Part shown: positions 23,272 to 33,204 of the stretch, one piece after another
Position numbering within the stretch: the stretch's first letter is position 1
How the letters are laid out: each line of letters opens with the position of its first letter
Source of the DNA: Phallus indusiatus
Taxonomy: Eukaryota > Basidiomycota > Agaricomycetes > Phallales > Phallaceae
Direction: 5' to 3'
Length of the DNA stretch: 64,000 nt
Assembly (NCBI GenBank): GCA_027605045.1
Contig: JAQFWX010000070.1
Coordinates: forward strand, 62,001 to 126,000
Program-made: the position numbers and the translations under genes
Notes under the pieces: generated by a model
What the model saw: the letters and a program-made list of their open reading frames with translations, nothing else
Database searches by the model: none
What the model was told of the DNA's origin: nothing

Positions 23272-24813
23272 CTAGAGATGTGAGGGAAAAGGCAACGAGG
23301 CAGAGCAACCTCCGCAGACGGGAATAGCTTGCCCATTGATATAGCTAGATTCGTCTAAAGCAAGTTAAGGTCAAGTGTCGGGTCAAATTTTGCTTTGTGC
23401 TCTGAACACCTCACTGACCTGATGCAAGAAATACAGCAACATGGCCGATTTCTTAAAAAAATTCAAATCATTGCGCAGTGCTAGTAAGGGATAAATGAGC
23501 ACCTAGAGAGGCTCCTTGTCGGAACAAGGGGTTGAGACGTATTTGTGGTGGAACCGGCAGTTTTTCCTTTTGAGCTCTATTCCAAACGACTTGTGTCATA
23601 TCTGTCTGTGTTAGAGTAAAAACATATGTAAGTGGTTGATCTAGATGTAGACATACTTCAATAAGACCTGGGCAGATCGCATTGACACGGATGTTCGTTC
23701 TGGCCAGCTGGTATGCAGTGGTTTGAGCTGTACTGACGACGCTGTGTGAAAAAGTAATGCATGGTTAGATATTGTAGCACGTTTCTGAATATCTGAATAG
23801 AGGTGTATTACGCGGCTTTGCTGGCACTATCTGTTTAAAAATAGAGTTTAGAGCAAAACGACAAGTTGACTTTTGAGACGTACAATCAACAGGACCACCA
23901 CAAGCACGAAGTCCCGCAACTGCGTTAGGTCCCGTCAATGACAATTATTACAAACTGATGTTGATACGCACCTGAAGCAGTGAGAATGATGCTTCCATTC
24001 GAGGTTTCTTTTTCGACAGAAGGATCGGTCTTCATCATGGCAATAGACCCATACTTGACCGCCAGAAACACGCTAATACACGACAGAATTTGTAGTCAGC
24101 ATCTGCAGTGATAAACCCACGTCTCATACACGTACGAAAGAGTGTTTATCCGCATGGTTCTGAGCCAGCCCTCTGTCGTTATTTGATGTAGCTCCGAGGA
24201 GTTACCGACGGCCGCCTGTTCGCAAGTCCATTTACATTTTGATAAAGGAGTCACTAGAATGACTTTTGAATGGCACTTACGTTGGCAAAGAAGACATCCA
24301 AACGATGTTCTTCTTTTATAGCACGAGCACATAGATCTTTAATCGTTGTTTCGTCTGCAGCGTCTCCTTTAAGGGTAGTAACCTAATTATAAACAAATGT
24401 CATTGAATTACAGGCACGTTATTGGAAAGGCCCGGTCTACATACCTTAACATCCGGGTATCGTTCTGCTATGATTCTTTTACATTCTTTGAGGGGTTCGT
24501 CCAAAAGATCCAACAAGTAAAGATGTCTTGCGCCCGCATGCGCGTAAGCTAAAGCCGAAGCAAACCTGTCATTATACGAAGCTCAGATGTCAGAGCTGCG
24601 TCCGGTAATAACCAAAAGAAAAGAGTTGAAAACCCACCCAATCCCCTTTTCACTTTGTCCAATCCCCGTAATAATACAAACTTTGTCTTTCAATCGCGCA
24701 CTTCGAGGTACCTTAGAAAGATAACTCCGAGCCTCAGCTACCCGAGTTTGACCTTTGCTGTTCGTAATCTCGGTTGGCTCGCTGGCCAAAATATCGCCAG
24801 GACCCAAAATCAT
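23272..24813 (-). CDS. Short-chain dehydrogenase/reductase, copy 1
   Basis: Classical SDR oxidoreductase. The nucleotide-binding start is VCIITGIGQSEKGIG (TGxxxGxG with an inserted residue). LKGDAADE precedes LDVFFANAAVG, and the catalytic motif is VDYSASKAA, with the Tyr codon split by an intron. Further landmarks are RVNAICPGLIETDMT and DESSYINGQAIPVCGG near the C-terminus, with the stop at 23272. The N-terminal extension (MILGPGDILASEPTEI) precedes the fold. Many short introns are present. It is clearly paralogous to the SDR at 30115-31678: same N-terminal extension, same intron inside TAS/VAG and inside the catalytic Tyr codon. The substrate cannot be told from the sequence. Confidence 0.88.
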
Positions 24814-25486
24814 ATTGATTCAGAATTCGGAAGAGAACTTCCTTCTCTTTCTGTATCAAATGAATATGTATGAGTGTCTCACTTTCAAGTTGCGAGACTT
24901 GTACCGAAGATAATTATGATCGTCGCACATGTGGCACGTGTCGTAATTTCATATTCCTGTGTATTTCATATGTTGACAACACTAGGCTAGGATGGGAAAT
25001 TTGATTAATTGATTTTACAGCTGTTTTCTTCTGGTTTTTTTTTTCCAGGGCAACAATCAAAATAAGGTAAAGCGGGGATAAAATTTACCGACCGAGTAGA
25101 TAAGATGAAAGGGGCCAATGAATATAGGAGATTTACGTCTTAGATAATGACTGAACGTACTGAGCAGCCTGAGAGGCTGAAATCCGCTAAGGTGAAGCGA
25201 GTTGTTGCGCGATGTCAAAAGTTAGCACAATTGACACCTGTGCTCAAAATCTATTACATCCGAGGAACCAAAATCAAGAAATCGATTGCTACAAGACTCG
25301 TACTCATTCGTAAAAAAACAATCCTTTATACCAGTAGGACTACAAAAAATTCAAATTTGAAATGGCGCATAATAACTTTAGTACTAACTACTAAGAAATA
25401 TATCGCAAAAAAAAATTAATAAAGTCAATCAATTCTTATTCAACCGATTTTCCCACTTCATACTAAGATTTCAGGCTGGCTTTGAG
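24814..25486. other. Intergenic region
   Basis: Upstream region of SDR copy 1 and 3' flank of array copy A. A CACGTG E-box palindrome occurs near 24934-24939. The plus-strand open frame 25147-25419 is AT-driven and not gene-like. Confidence 0.45.
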
Positions 25487-25963
25487 TCATTTTGGAACTC
25501 TTTGGCCATTCCTCACAATGTAGCCTCCTCCCATACCGTCGTCAAATCTGATCATTCCCTTCCCATTTTCATAAACTAGGGAGAAGTGAAACGCATCAGA
25601 CGAAAGAGAAAACATTTAGTGTATGATGAAGAACAAAGAAGCTCACGAGTAGAATTATCCGGATTCAGAAAATAGGTAGAGCCATTGGCGTTACTATCAA
25701 ATACGAGTTGTAGGTATTATGGAGTTATATGCGTTGGGTTGAAAGGAGAACATACATGTAATGATAGGTTTGACGTCTTGGAAGGTTTTCATCGTGATAA
25801 TAATGGCTGCAGTAAAAGTTTCCCTGTGTAATCTAAATCAGAACTCCATTCTTTTGTTTTGCGAATGGATAGAGCATACTTGGGAATTTACTCCACAACT
25901 GGTAATATCGTATGAACCGAAGTCTTGACAAATTCTCCCGTCGAGATGTTCACCTTCGAACAT
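25487..25963 (-). CDS. Tandem small-protein family, copy A (divergent)
   Basis: Unknown small protein, the most divergent of four tandem paralogues. It reads MFEGEHLDGRICQDFGSYDI, then the CGVNSQ/GNFYCSHYYHDEN junction, RQTYHYI, NANGSTYFLNPDNST and YENGKGMIRFDDGMGGGYIV, ending VPK at 25487. Intron 1 (phase 0) falls between NSQ and GN, intron 2 (phase 2) after YHY, and intron 3 (phase 1) after NST. These positions are identical to the other three copies, which is the main proof of homology. No signal peptide or TM segment is seen. I do not know the function. An upstream 5' exon is possible. Confidence 0.7.
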
Positions 25964-26976
25964 GATTAGCTAAAAAAAACATAGTCATATATATACTAGA
26001 CAATGAAGAGCAGACGTATGAACGTACAGTTTGTATGTTAAATAATGATGAGAGATTTGGTGAGAGAACAAAAGACGGGAAGCTGTGATTTTGGGATGCC
26101 TAGTATATTTATTGCGGTCCAAATTCTCGGTTTCGGCAAAAAGTCTCACGATGTGTCTCAGATATAGAGATCGCCGACCAGAAGAAGAAAGTTTTTAACG
26201 TGTATATGATGATCTGAAATTATGGGAAGATTGGGGAGGCTTTTTACGTTTAGCGATAATTTAGGGAGGGATCTGTTAGGAGGCGTCCCCTATACGTTCC
26301 AAGCGAGTCGACGTCATGTTAGCGTCACTGTCGGGAATAGTCTTTTGGACAAAGTGCTCGGGCGAAAATCGCTTTCGATTTGAAAAAACGATTCCAAACG
26401 ATGATTGATGACAATCATAAAATTGATATTTTTAATGTGCACCGGATACGATCGTAGGGTACGACTGAGGGGCACCTGATCCTGACCATTTGACGACGCC
26501 GATTGTATCCTAGCCAGACGGTACAGTGGAGGAGATTCAACGCTCTGGGTGGCGTTTCATCAATTCGAAAGTTAATCTGACGAGTAGGATCTGAGGTAAG
26601 ATCCAGCAAGGCGAGAAGTCAACATTTGAGGGAATGGGTAGGTCACGGTCGTCGGCACTCACCTGGTGAAATATTTTTTTTCGCCAAGCCGACCTTAAAA
26701 ACAAAATTCAATTATCACGCCATAGAATCAATTTGAAAAAAAGGCGGAAAGGAAAAAGCGAAGATGTTGGCAAGATGTTGGAGCTGAAATTTATAGGCTT
26801 TCAGAAACTCCACAAGTCTTGATCTAGGATCACAAAACACGTGTAAAACATTCAAATATCTATCCGAAGCTAGGTACAGAACAATCATGTGCATGTGGTA
26901 CCAAAGAAAAAAGAACAGCCATAATTCTTTAAGCTTTAATCCTGAATGTAAACCTTATTTATCTTATTATTTTTTT
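25964..26976. other. Intergenic region between array copies A and B
   Basis: About 1 kb with no gene. The part next to copy B (about 26880-26976) is related in sequence to the 3' flank of copy C (about 27800-27903), so the duplicated unit includes 3' sequence. Confidence 0.5.
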
Positions 26977-27512
26977 TTATTTTTTTTTATAGTGGGATCT
27001 AGTGCCGTTGCTTTCAATGAATCCTTTACCATCCGGTCCGTCATACTTGGCGAAGCCTTTACCATTGTTATAATCTACACAGCAAGAGCCAACTCCCAGT
27101 TTGAACGAGGTAATAGAATCAGAAGACTAGGAAAACGAGAACGAACGCACATTGAGAACCATTCGGATTTTTATAATACCAGGAACCGTCTTTATTGCTT
27201 CGGAAAATTTTAGCATAGTCACAATAGTATAAAACGTGGTGACTTCGGTGTACACACCTATAGTGGTAAGTGTTGGGATTAGGGACATCTGGACCATAAT
27301 CGCGTTTGCAATAATGATTTCCCTGATATAAAGAGAGGATCAAGATTTGGTAAGCTATCATATGAACTAAAAGGAAAGATAAACATGGTACATTTACTAA
27401 CTTTAGAGTTTGTTCCAGAGTCAATGATCTTGTAAGTCCGAGTCTTGGTACTAGAGCTCGAGTCGTTGACAGACTCGGAGTTTTCAGATTGTGGCTGTGG
27501 CTGCGAGGACAT
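26977..27512 (-). CDS. Tandem small-protein family, copy B
   Basis: Unknown small protein of the four-copy array. It starts MSSQPQPQSENSESVNDSSS and contains KIIDSGTNSK/GNHYCKRDYGPDV, NPNTYHYS, NKDGSWYYKNPNGSQ and YYNNGKGFAKYDGPDGKGFI. It ends in a Lys run (SHYKKK) reading into an A-rich tract, with the stop at 26977-26979. The three introns have the same positions and phases (0, 2, 1) as the sister copies. The first exon is longer than in copies C and D. The A-rich 3' end, with a second in-frame stop shortly after, suggests drift of the C-terminus. Function unknown; the gene looks intact. Confidence 0.75.
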
Positions 27513-27903
27513 GAATGATTGTCTATATGCCTAGTGACGAAAAGACATGTTAACAGATAATAGAAGACGAAAGCAGTCGTTTTAAATATATGATACTGGG
27601 GTTAGAAATGAATCAGTAAATAACGCATGTTGAAAGAAGCTTTAATATTCTCTTATCTGACAACCTTCCCGAATTTCAAATTGACCCCCTTCCTTTCTTC
27701 CCAGTCTCAAAGCAGTTCAGCATATCTCATGAAACAGCATGAAACTCACATATCAACGATCCAACATTCATATTAACATCTATTAGATGCGACACGAGAT
27801 TGAATTCGCGCGCGCCGTGTGGTACAAAAGAACCATGTACATGCGATACCAAAGAAGAGAAACAAACCCGAATTCTTTAAACCTTAATCCTAAACTTCAT
27901 TTA
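27513..27903. other. Intergenic spacer in tandem array (duplicated sequence)
   Basis: Spacer between copies B and C. The stretch ATGAAACTCACATATCAACGATC (about 27739-27761) recurs with few changes at about 29090-29112 in the C-D spacer, which shows that spacers were duplicated together with the genes. Confidence 0.55.
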
Positions 27904-28380
27904 TTATTTATAGGTTCTGGTGCCGTTGTTTTCAGTGAATCCTCCACCATCTGCCCTATCGTATTTAGCGAAACCCTGGCCATTGTTATAATCTAGTAGC
28001 ACGAAAGAACAAGTTGGAAACAAAGTAGTAAAAACGACAAAAAACGCACATCTAGAGCCATCTGGATTGCTATAATACCAGGAGCCGTCTTGATTGCTTG
28101 ATAAAACAATGTTTGAATACGATTGCTGTTATTCCAAATACGAGCTGAAAAGGTTTACCTGTAGTGGTAAGGGTTGGGATTCACGGCACCTGGACCGTAA
28201 TCACGAGTGCAATAATGGTTTCCCTGAATATAAAGTATAGAGAGTAGGGCCAAGACTCGATAAACTATCCACACTGGCGAGACGGGTGCATTCAACACTT
28301 ACGTCAGAGTTGGTTCCAGAGCCAGTGACCGTGTACTCTTTGTTAGAACCAGAATTTCCTGATTGAGATTGTGAGGACAT
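27904..28380 (-). CDS. Tandem small-protein family, copy C
   Basis: Unknown small protein of the array. It starts MSSQSQSGNSGSNKEYTVTG and continues SGTNSD/GNHYCTRDYGPGAV, NPNPYHYS, NQDGSWYYSNPDGSR and YYNNGQGFAKYDRADGGGFT, ending TENNGTRTYK at 27904-27906. The protein is about 90 residues and rich in Gly, Asn, Tyr and Ser, with aromatic-Asn-Gly repeats suggesting a beta-repeat structure. The start MSSQ is shared with copy B, making B and C the closest pair. Introns are at the shared positions. No signal peptide is visible, so an intracellular or unconventional location is inferred only. Confidence 0.78.
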
Positions 28381-29293
28381 GACAATTGTATACTTATGCC
28401 TAGTAAGTATCATAATGGCACGTCAGCACGTCAGCACAGAGTGGTGAAGGGAGTAGTCGAACGTACAGTAGTGACTCGAAACTTGAAAGGTTTGAGAGAA
28501 CTTGAAAGCTATGAAAGGATAGACACAAGTTAAGGGAGCTAAAGCTGAAGCAGTCGTGTTTATATAAGAAAGGCCAGCGAAAGCAAATAAACCACAATAA
28601 GCGGGAGATAACGTGGAAATTGTGATTGTCCACACAAAGGAAGGGTGTATTGAACCTGAGCCAAAATTATCGATTTATTGACGGTCTCTTTCCGCCGACA
28701 AAAGAAGAGTATTCTTTTGTCCAATTTGATTGTTAAATTGCTTCGGCTATTGTCTTTTTTCGGATCGAACTGCGAGGAAACGTTCCATACAACGATTTCG
28801 GGCCACTTGCAACGAAACAGTCGCCGAGGTGTTCAAAATCATTGGTCTGTTCTGACGTTGAACTGTGAGAATGTCTAAGATTTGAAATGAATTAGCGAGT
28901 TCCGTTGAACAAAGGATAACTGACAAACTTGATTAGACCGGTCGACAGGTCAACGCGAAAGGAGGATATGCAAATTGAGCTCACTCGCCATTAGCCAATC
29001 ACTGCTTTTCACGCAGCCAATCATTAATCAGCGCTCAATAACATTCCTATTCACTCCGTCTCTAAAAGCAATTCAATAGTATGTATTTCAATGAAACTCG
29101 CATATCGACGATCTTTCCGTTTTGGAAAGATTGCCGATATACTATGTATGTATATTACGCTTTAATCAAACGCGACGCGTGACTTTTTTTTTTGGCTTTT
29201 TCTGAAACAGTAGTAATAGACGCGTAGTTAAAAGAAGAAAAAAAGAAAAATTCCATTCCAATCGCAAACCCAAAGATAGGACCTTTAACTTAT
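28381..29293. other. Intergenic spacer in tandem array with hairpin
   Basis: Spacer between copies C and D. It includes the duplicated ATGAAACTC..CATATCGACGATC segment and an imperfect inverted repeat at 29102-29140. No further gene is seen. Confidence 0.5.
29102..29140. repeat. Imperfect hairpin inverted repeat
   Basis: Outer arms atatcg/cgatat, a 3x3 internal loop, inner arms atctttcc/ggaaagat and a 5-base loop. It could be an RNA terminator-like hairpin or the remnant of a small element; position alone does not decide. Confidence 0.55.
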
Positions 29294-29753
29294 TTATTTG
29301 GATGATTTGCCACCGCCGGAGCCGCGGCTGCTGCTGGTTTGGGTGAAACCTCCGCCTTTGCCGTTGTTATAGCTCGCATAACCGCTTCCACTGTTGTAGT
29401 CTGTGAGAGAAAAAAATTAGCAAAAAAATATAAATAACGAATAGTCAAATCAAGAGTCGTACAAGTAGAGCCGTTCGGGTTAGAGTAGTAGTATGAGCCA
29501 TTACTATTACTGGAGAAATTTTCAGCATTCATTACGCGAACAAAGGGAGGCAGACGCATACATACCTGTAATGATAGCTGTTAGGGTTGGAGGCACTTGA
29601 ACCATAGTCGCGAGAGCAGTAATGGTTGCCCTAGAAGTAACGGGTCAGCCATTCAGGTGGAAAAAGAGCAGGGAAGGTGGCACGGCGTACTTGAGAGTTA
29701 GTACCAGAGCTGGTGGTGTTGTAGCTACCGTAACTAGACTTTCCAGATGGCAT
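29294..29753 (-). CDS. Tandem small-protein family, copy D
   Basis: Unknown small protein, the cleanest member of the array. It reads MPSGKSSYGSYNTTSSGTNS, then Q/GNHYCSRDYGSSAS, NPNSYHYS, NSNGSYYYSNPNGST, YYNSGSGYASYNNGKGGGFT and a Ser/Gly-rich end (SSRGSGGGKSSK), with the stop at 29294-29296. Introns interrupt after NSQ (phase 0), within the Ser after YHY (phase 2) and after ST (phase 1). The repeated NGSYYYSNPNGSTYYN pattern and lack of a signal peptide or TM segment are the main visible traits. I recall similar Tyr/Asn/Gly-rich small proteins in other agaricomycetes, without an assigned role. Confidence 0.8.
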
Positions 29754-30114
29754 TGTAACAGACGATGATTGAATCAAGATCAAAGGAGTTGGTGATGTTG
29801 GTAAAAGGGATAGAGACAAAGGAAAGATAGCGATTGAACCTGCCTTTATATACGTATTGCTCTGAGACAACCCAGAATTTGGCGCGGCCGGCAATTTAGC
29901 TTTTCAAGACGTAATAATAATTAACCTATATAAGCAACAGCCCTGGCGCCCAAAAATCTCGTGTTTCATTCCTTTATCGACTTGAGACATAGGATCGAGA
30001 TCTAGTTCATCACATGGTACATATGTTATATTGCAAAAAATAAATACAATTGCTAGACAATTTTTTTTTAAAAAAAAGCAGGTATAAAATTTCCAAGAAA
30101 GAACAGACTTTGTT
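29754..30114. other. Intergenic region
   Basis: Upstream region of array copy D and 3' flank of SDR copy 2. It contains an A/T homopolymer stretch near 30060-30076. No gene is seen. Confidence 0.5.
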
Positions 30115-31678
30115 TCAGGCTAATTTGCCTGGAACAATTGGGTGGGAGGCTGATAAGCCACCATCAACTGCAATAACTTGTCCGTTGACATAGCTTGCTT
30201 CGTCTTTTCAAGGAAAAGGGTTGGACAAATGTAATTCAAATTATGAATACGACTCACCAGTTCCAAGGAATAGCGCAACTTGGGCGATTTCTTTAAAGTG
30301 AAGAAGCATGAGATTTCAGAGTTAGTCAAAGTGGCGTGGCATAAAGGGCTCACCTTCTGCGATACCATATCTGCCGAGCGGGTTTAGCTGACCGAGTTTA
30401 TTCGCGGTACCCCGAGTTCGCGCTGCGTCAAATGTCTCCACGGTCATTCCGGTCTAAACAAAAAGAAAAGGTCAGGCCGCTAGAAAATACCCTTGATATT
30501 GTGCCCTTCCATAATACATACCTCAATAAGACCTGGACAAATTCCATTTACACGGACATTTGTTTTCGGTAGTTGGCTAGCAGCTGTTTGAACGGTATTT
30601 ATAACGCTGTAAAGCGATTTATTAATCCAAAAGTCAATTATTTTAAAATTGCATCAAGGAAAACACTCACGCAGCTTTGCTTGCGCTGTCTGATAGAATA
30701 GACATATATTATCATTAGGACAACAAATGTGGATCCTCTGAAAAAAGTATAACGTACAATCAATTGATCCTGCACCAGCACGAAGTCCAGCAACTGTGTT
30801 TCTTTTTAATGGAATGCAGATATGTTAAACCATGATTCGATACGCACTAGAAGCAGTAGCGATGATACTTCCGCCGGATTCGTTCTTTCCAGCTGCAGGA
30901 TTCGATTTGAGCATTGCTTTTGAGGCATATTTAACAGCCAAAAACACTCTAAAAGAACGTATATCAAATAGCAGCCATACGTGCGAATTGGTATCGCATA
31001 CGAAAGCGAATTAATTCTCATTGTCTTTTCCCAGTCTTTTGCTGTAACATTATGGAGGAACTGTTTCGTAGCTACACCCGCCTACATTCTCAAAATGAGT
31101 GAAACGCCCAAGAGTGTAATCGAGATGACTTTTTTTTACGTACGTTGGCGAAGAAAACGTCTAAATGACCTTGTTCGTCTAAAGCACGTGCGCATAGTTT
31201 GGAAATAGTGTCTTCGTCAGCTGCGTCGCCATGTATGACAGTAACCTTGATATAAATTAGACTTGACTGAAAAGTATACTCAGCGCTGTTGGTCCGTACC
31301 TTCACATCCGGGTATGTACTTTGAATCGTCTGCTTCAGCTCTGGTAAATTCTTATCGTCATAATCCAACAAATAAAGATGTTTCGCTCTAGCATGCGCAT
31401 ATGCAAACGCAGCTGCCCGACTTCACAAAAGAAAGAAAGAAAGACCTAAAAACGCCATCCACAGTGATAAGGAAAAAAAGAGAACCGACGAACCCAATTC
31501 CTTTTAGACTTCCAACGCCGGTGATAATACACACTTTACCCTTCAACCTATCCGATCGCGGTGTCGTCGTTAAATGGTTTTGAATTCTTTCTAATCTCGC
31601 GAGTGTGTTTTGGTATGCTTCTTTGGGAGAGATGTTTGAGGTTAGCTGTGGTAAAGCTCCAGGTCCTACGGGAGGCAT
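30115..31678 (-). CDS. Short-chain dehydrogenase/reductase, copy 2
   Basis: Classical SDR paralogous to the gene at 23272-24813. It starts [20 protein letters not shown]. Motifs are [14 protein letters not shown] (dinucleotide binding), [32 protein letters not shown], the [12 protein letters not shown] region, catalytic DYSASKAA (Tyr codon split by an intron), [14 protein letters not shown] and [20 protein letters not shown]. The stop is at 30115-30117. The intron pattern largely matches copy 1. The C-terminus retains the usual VDGG, whereas copy 1 has VCGG. Substrate unknown; the two copies flank the small-protein array on the same strand. Confidence 0.9.
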
Positions 31679-31970
31679 GGTTTGGCGTAAGGGTGAGGAA
31701 GCCTTCTTCGGATGTGATGGGCTGACCTATAACCACGAATTCACACGTGAATAGACGGTAGATGACGGTCTGGTTTATATTTAGAAAAAGAGAAGGAGAA
31801 CTTATGTCCACACAGGTCCACACCTGTTCACACTGCATTCATTTTGAAGGTTGACCAACATTTGACGTCAGATAATTATTACACCTATTTAAGAATTCAC
31901 GCTATCAGGCTCAGAAAATTCCATATCCAACTCCTCTTCTTTTCTCTCGGATTCTCCTGATCAGTCATTA

Positions 31971-32153
31971 ATGGTTTCTAAACAATCCACAATCGGGATG
32001 TGTACTTCGGGATTCGAGGAGCGCGATCCACGACTCGTTCATATGAGAAGCGAAGTGGCTGACAAGATTGTTGGCCCCATGCCCGCAAGAGAGTTTCTCG
32101 GACAATTCCTTCCAGCTCCAGAATCAGAATTACCGTCTCTAGAAATTTATTAA
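31971..32153 (+). pseudogene. Short FunK1-like N-terminal fragment
   Basis: A 60-codon frame whose middle (ADKIVGPMPAREFLGQFLPA) resembles the start of fungal FunK1-type protein kinase-like proteins as I remember them. No kinase core (no VAIK, HRD or DFG) follows in the next kilobase on either strand, so this is more likely a truncated relic than a full gene. It could also be a genuine short protein. Confidence 0.35.
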
Positions 32154-33204
32154 AAGGAGATTAAGAAGATTTGGGAAAAGTAAGAAAGAAAAGGATACGT
32201 AGGGCCCTTTTGTAAGCACCCACTCATTCAGGATCTTTTATTCAAGATTCAATCATCGCATCTACAGGTGGAAGCCGTTTAAAGTTTATGTAGCAACTTC
32301 TCAACTATTGCTACACAAGAGACCAGGAAGTACACGATAAACGGCTAGAGCTACTTAAGTCTTCAACCTGGATCATGAACGCCCTTGCGTATGCCTTACG
32401 GAAAGATGGCTGATCTGAAAGTGACGCCTGGGAACACGAGCTTTATCATATTCCCTCGGTGCTGAATACGAGTGCTTGAGATTCTAGCTTGCCATCAAGA
32501 TCTGTTGAGACAGTCATGACCAGGACAAAGGGGAGGCGAGTAATGCAAAGGAAGAGCCAGAATCAACTGGGCGCAGCGGGACGGAAAGTAGAAGAGTTCG
32601 TAAATGTTTAGCTACCTACTAGTATATTGTACATATAACAACAGTGCACCGGTCAGAGATGGTGTATGTGCTTCCGTACGAATATCTAATACATCCAGAA
32701 GAACGCGTTATATATGCTGATTGAATGGAATATCACGCAAACTTTTAGACATTTCATGATGCATGCAAGCATGTCGTGATCAGTATAAATTATGTTGCGA
32801 GTACAATTTTCGACGTACTGACAACCGAAGATAATACGTGTACGTACATACTTTGTGGCATGAGCGACCATTTTCCAGTTTGAAGGGTTTGACAAATCAA
32901 CACGTGGTGAACAAAGAAAAAGGATTATCTATGTATATCCACCTCGTCCCGTGAATCATACCCTTACAGGGGCACGAGAGGACAAAAGAACCTGCAGCAC
33001 TGAACGGCCGTAGTCATCATGCCTCGTGGTAACCACACCTCCGCCACCACTCTCTCCCCAAAAAACATGTCACAATCATATCTCATATTCAATGAGATTT
33101 CAATTTCATTTATCCTAAAACCTAACCTTACCTTTATCCGCCAGGAACTTTGCACCGCACCACACCACATCACACCACACCAGAAAGCTGATCAAACGAG
33201 GAAC
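32154..33204. other. Intergenic region
   Basis: About 1 kb without a recognised gene; it may contain decayed sequence downstream of the FunK1-like fragment. The stretch at 33150-33185 is a CACCA/CACAC-rich leader just before the next start codon. Confidence 0.5.

Noticed and set aside
25147..25419. Plus-strand 90-codon open frame next to SDR copy 1
   Set aside because: Lys/Thr-rich composition follows from AT-rich DNA; no conserved motif, splice or regulatory context.
28400..28635. Minus-strand open frames upstream of array copy C
   Set aside because: They lie in the 5' flank of copy C, overlap each other in different frames and show no array signature.
33019..33204. Upstream in-frame ATG of the coiled-coil gene
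   Set aside because: The 62 extra codons resemble leader sequence (CACCA/CACAC-rich) and the ATG at 33205 has a better context.
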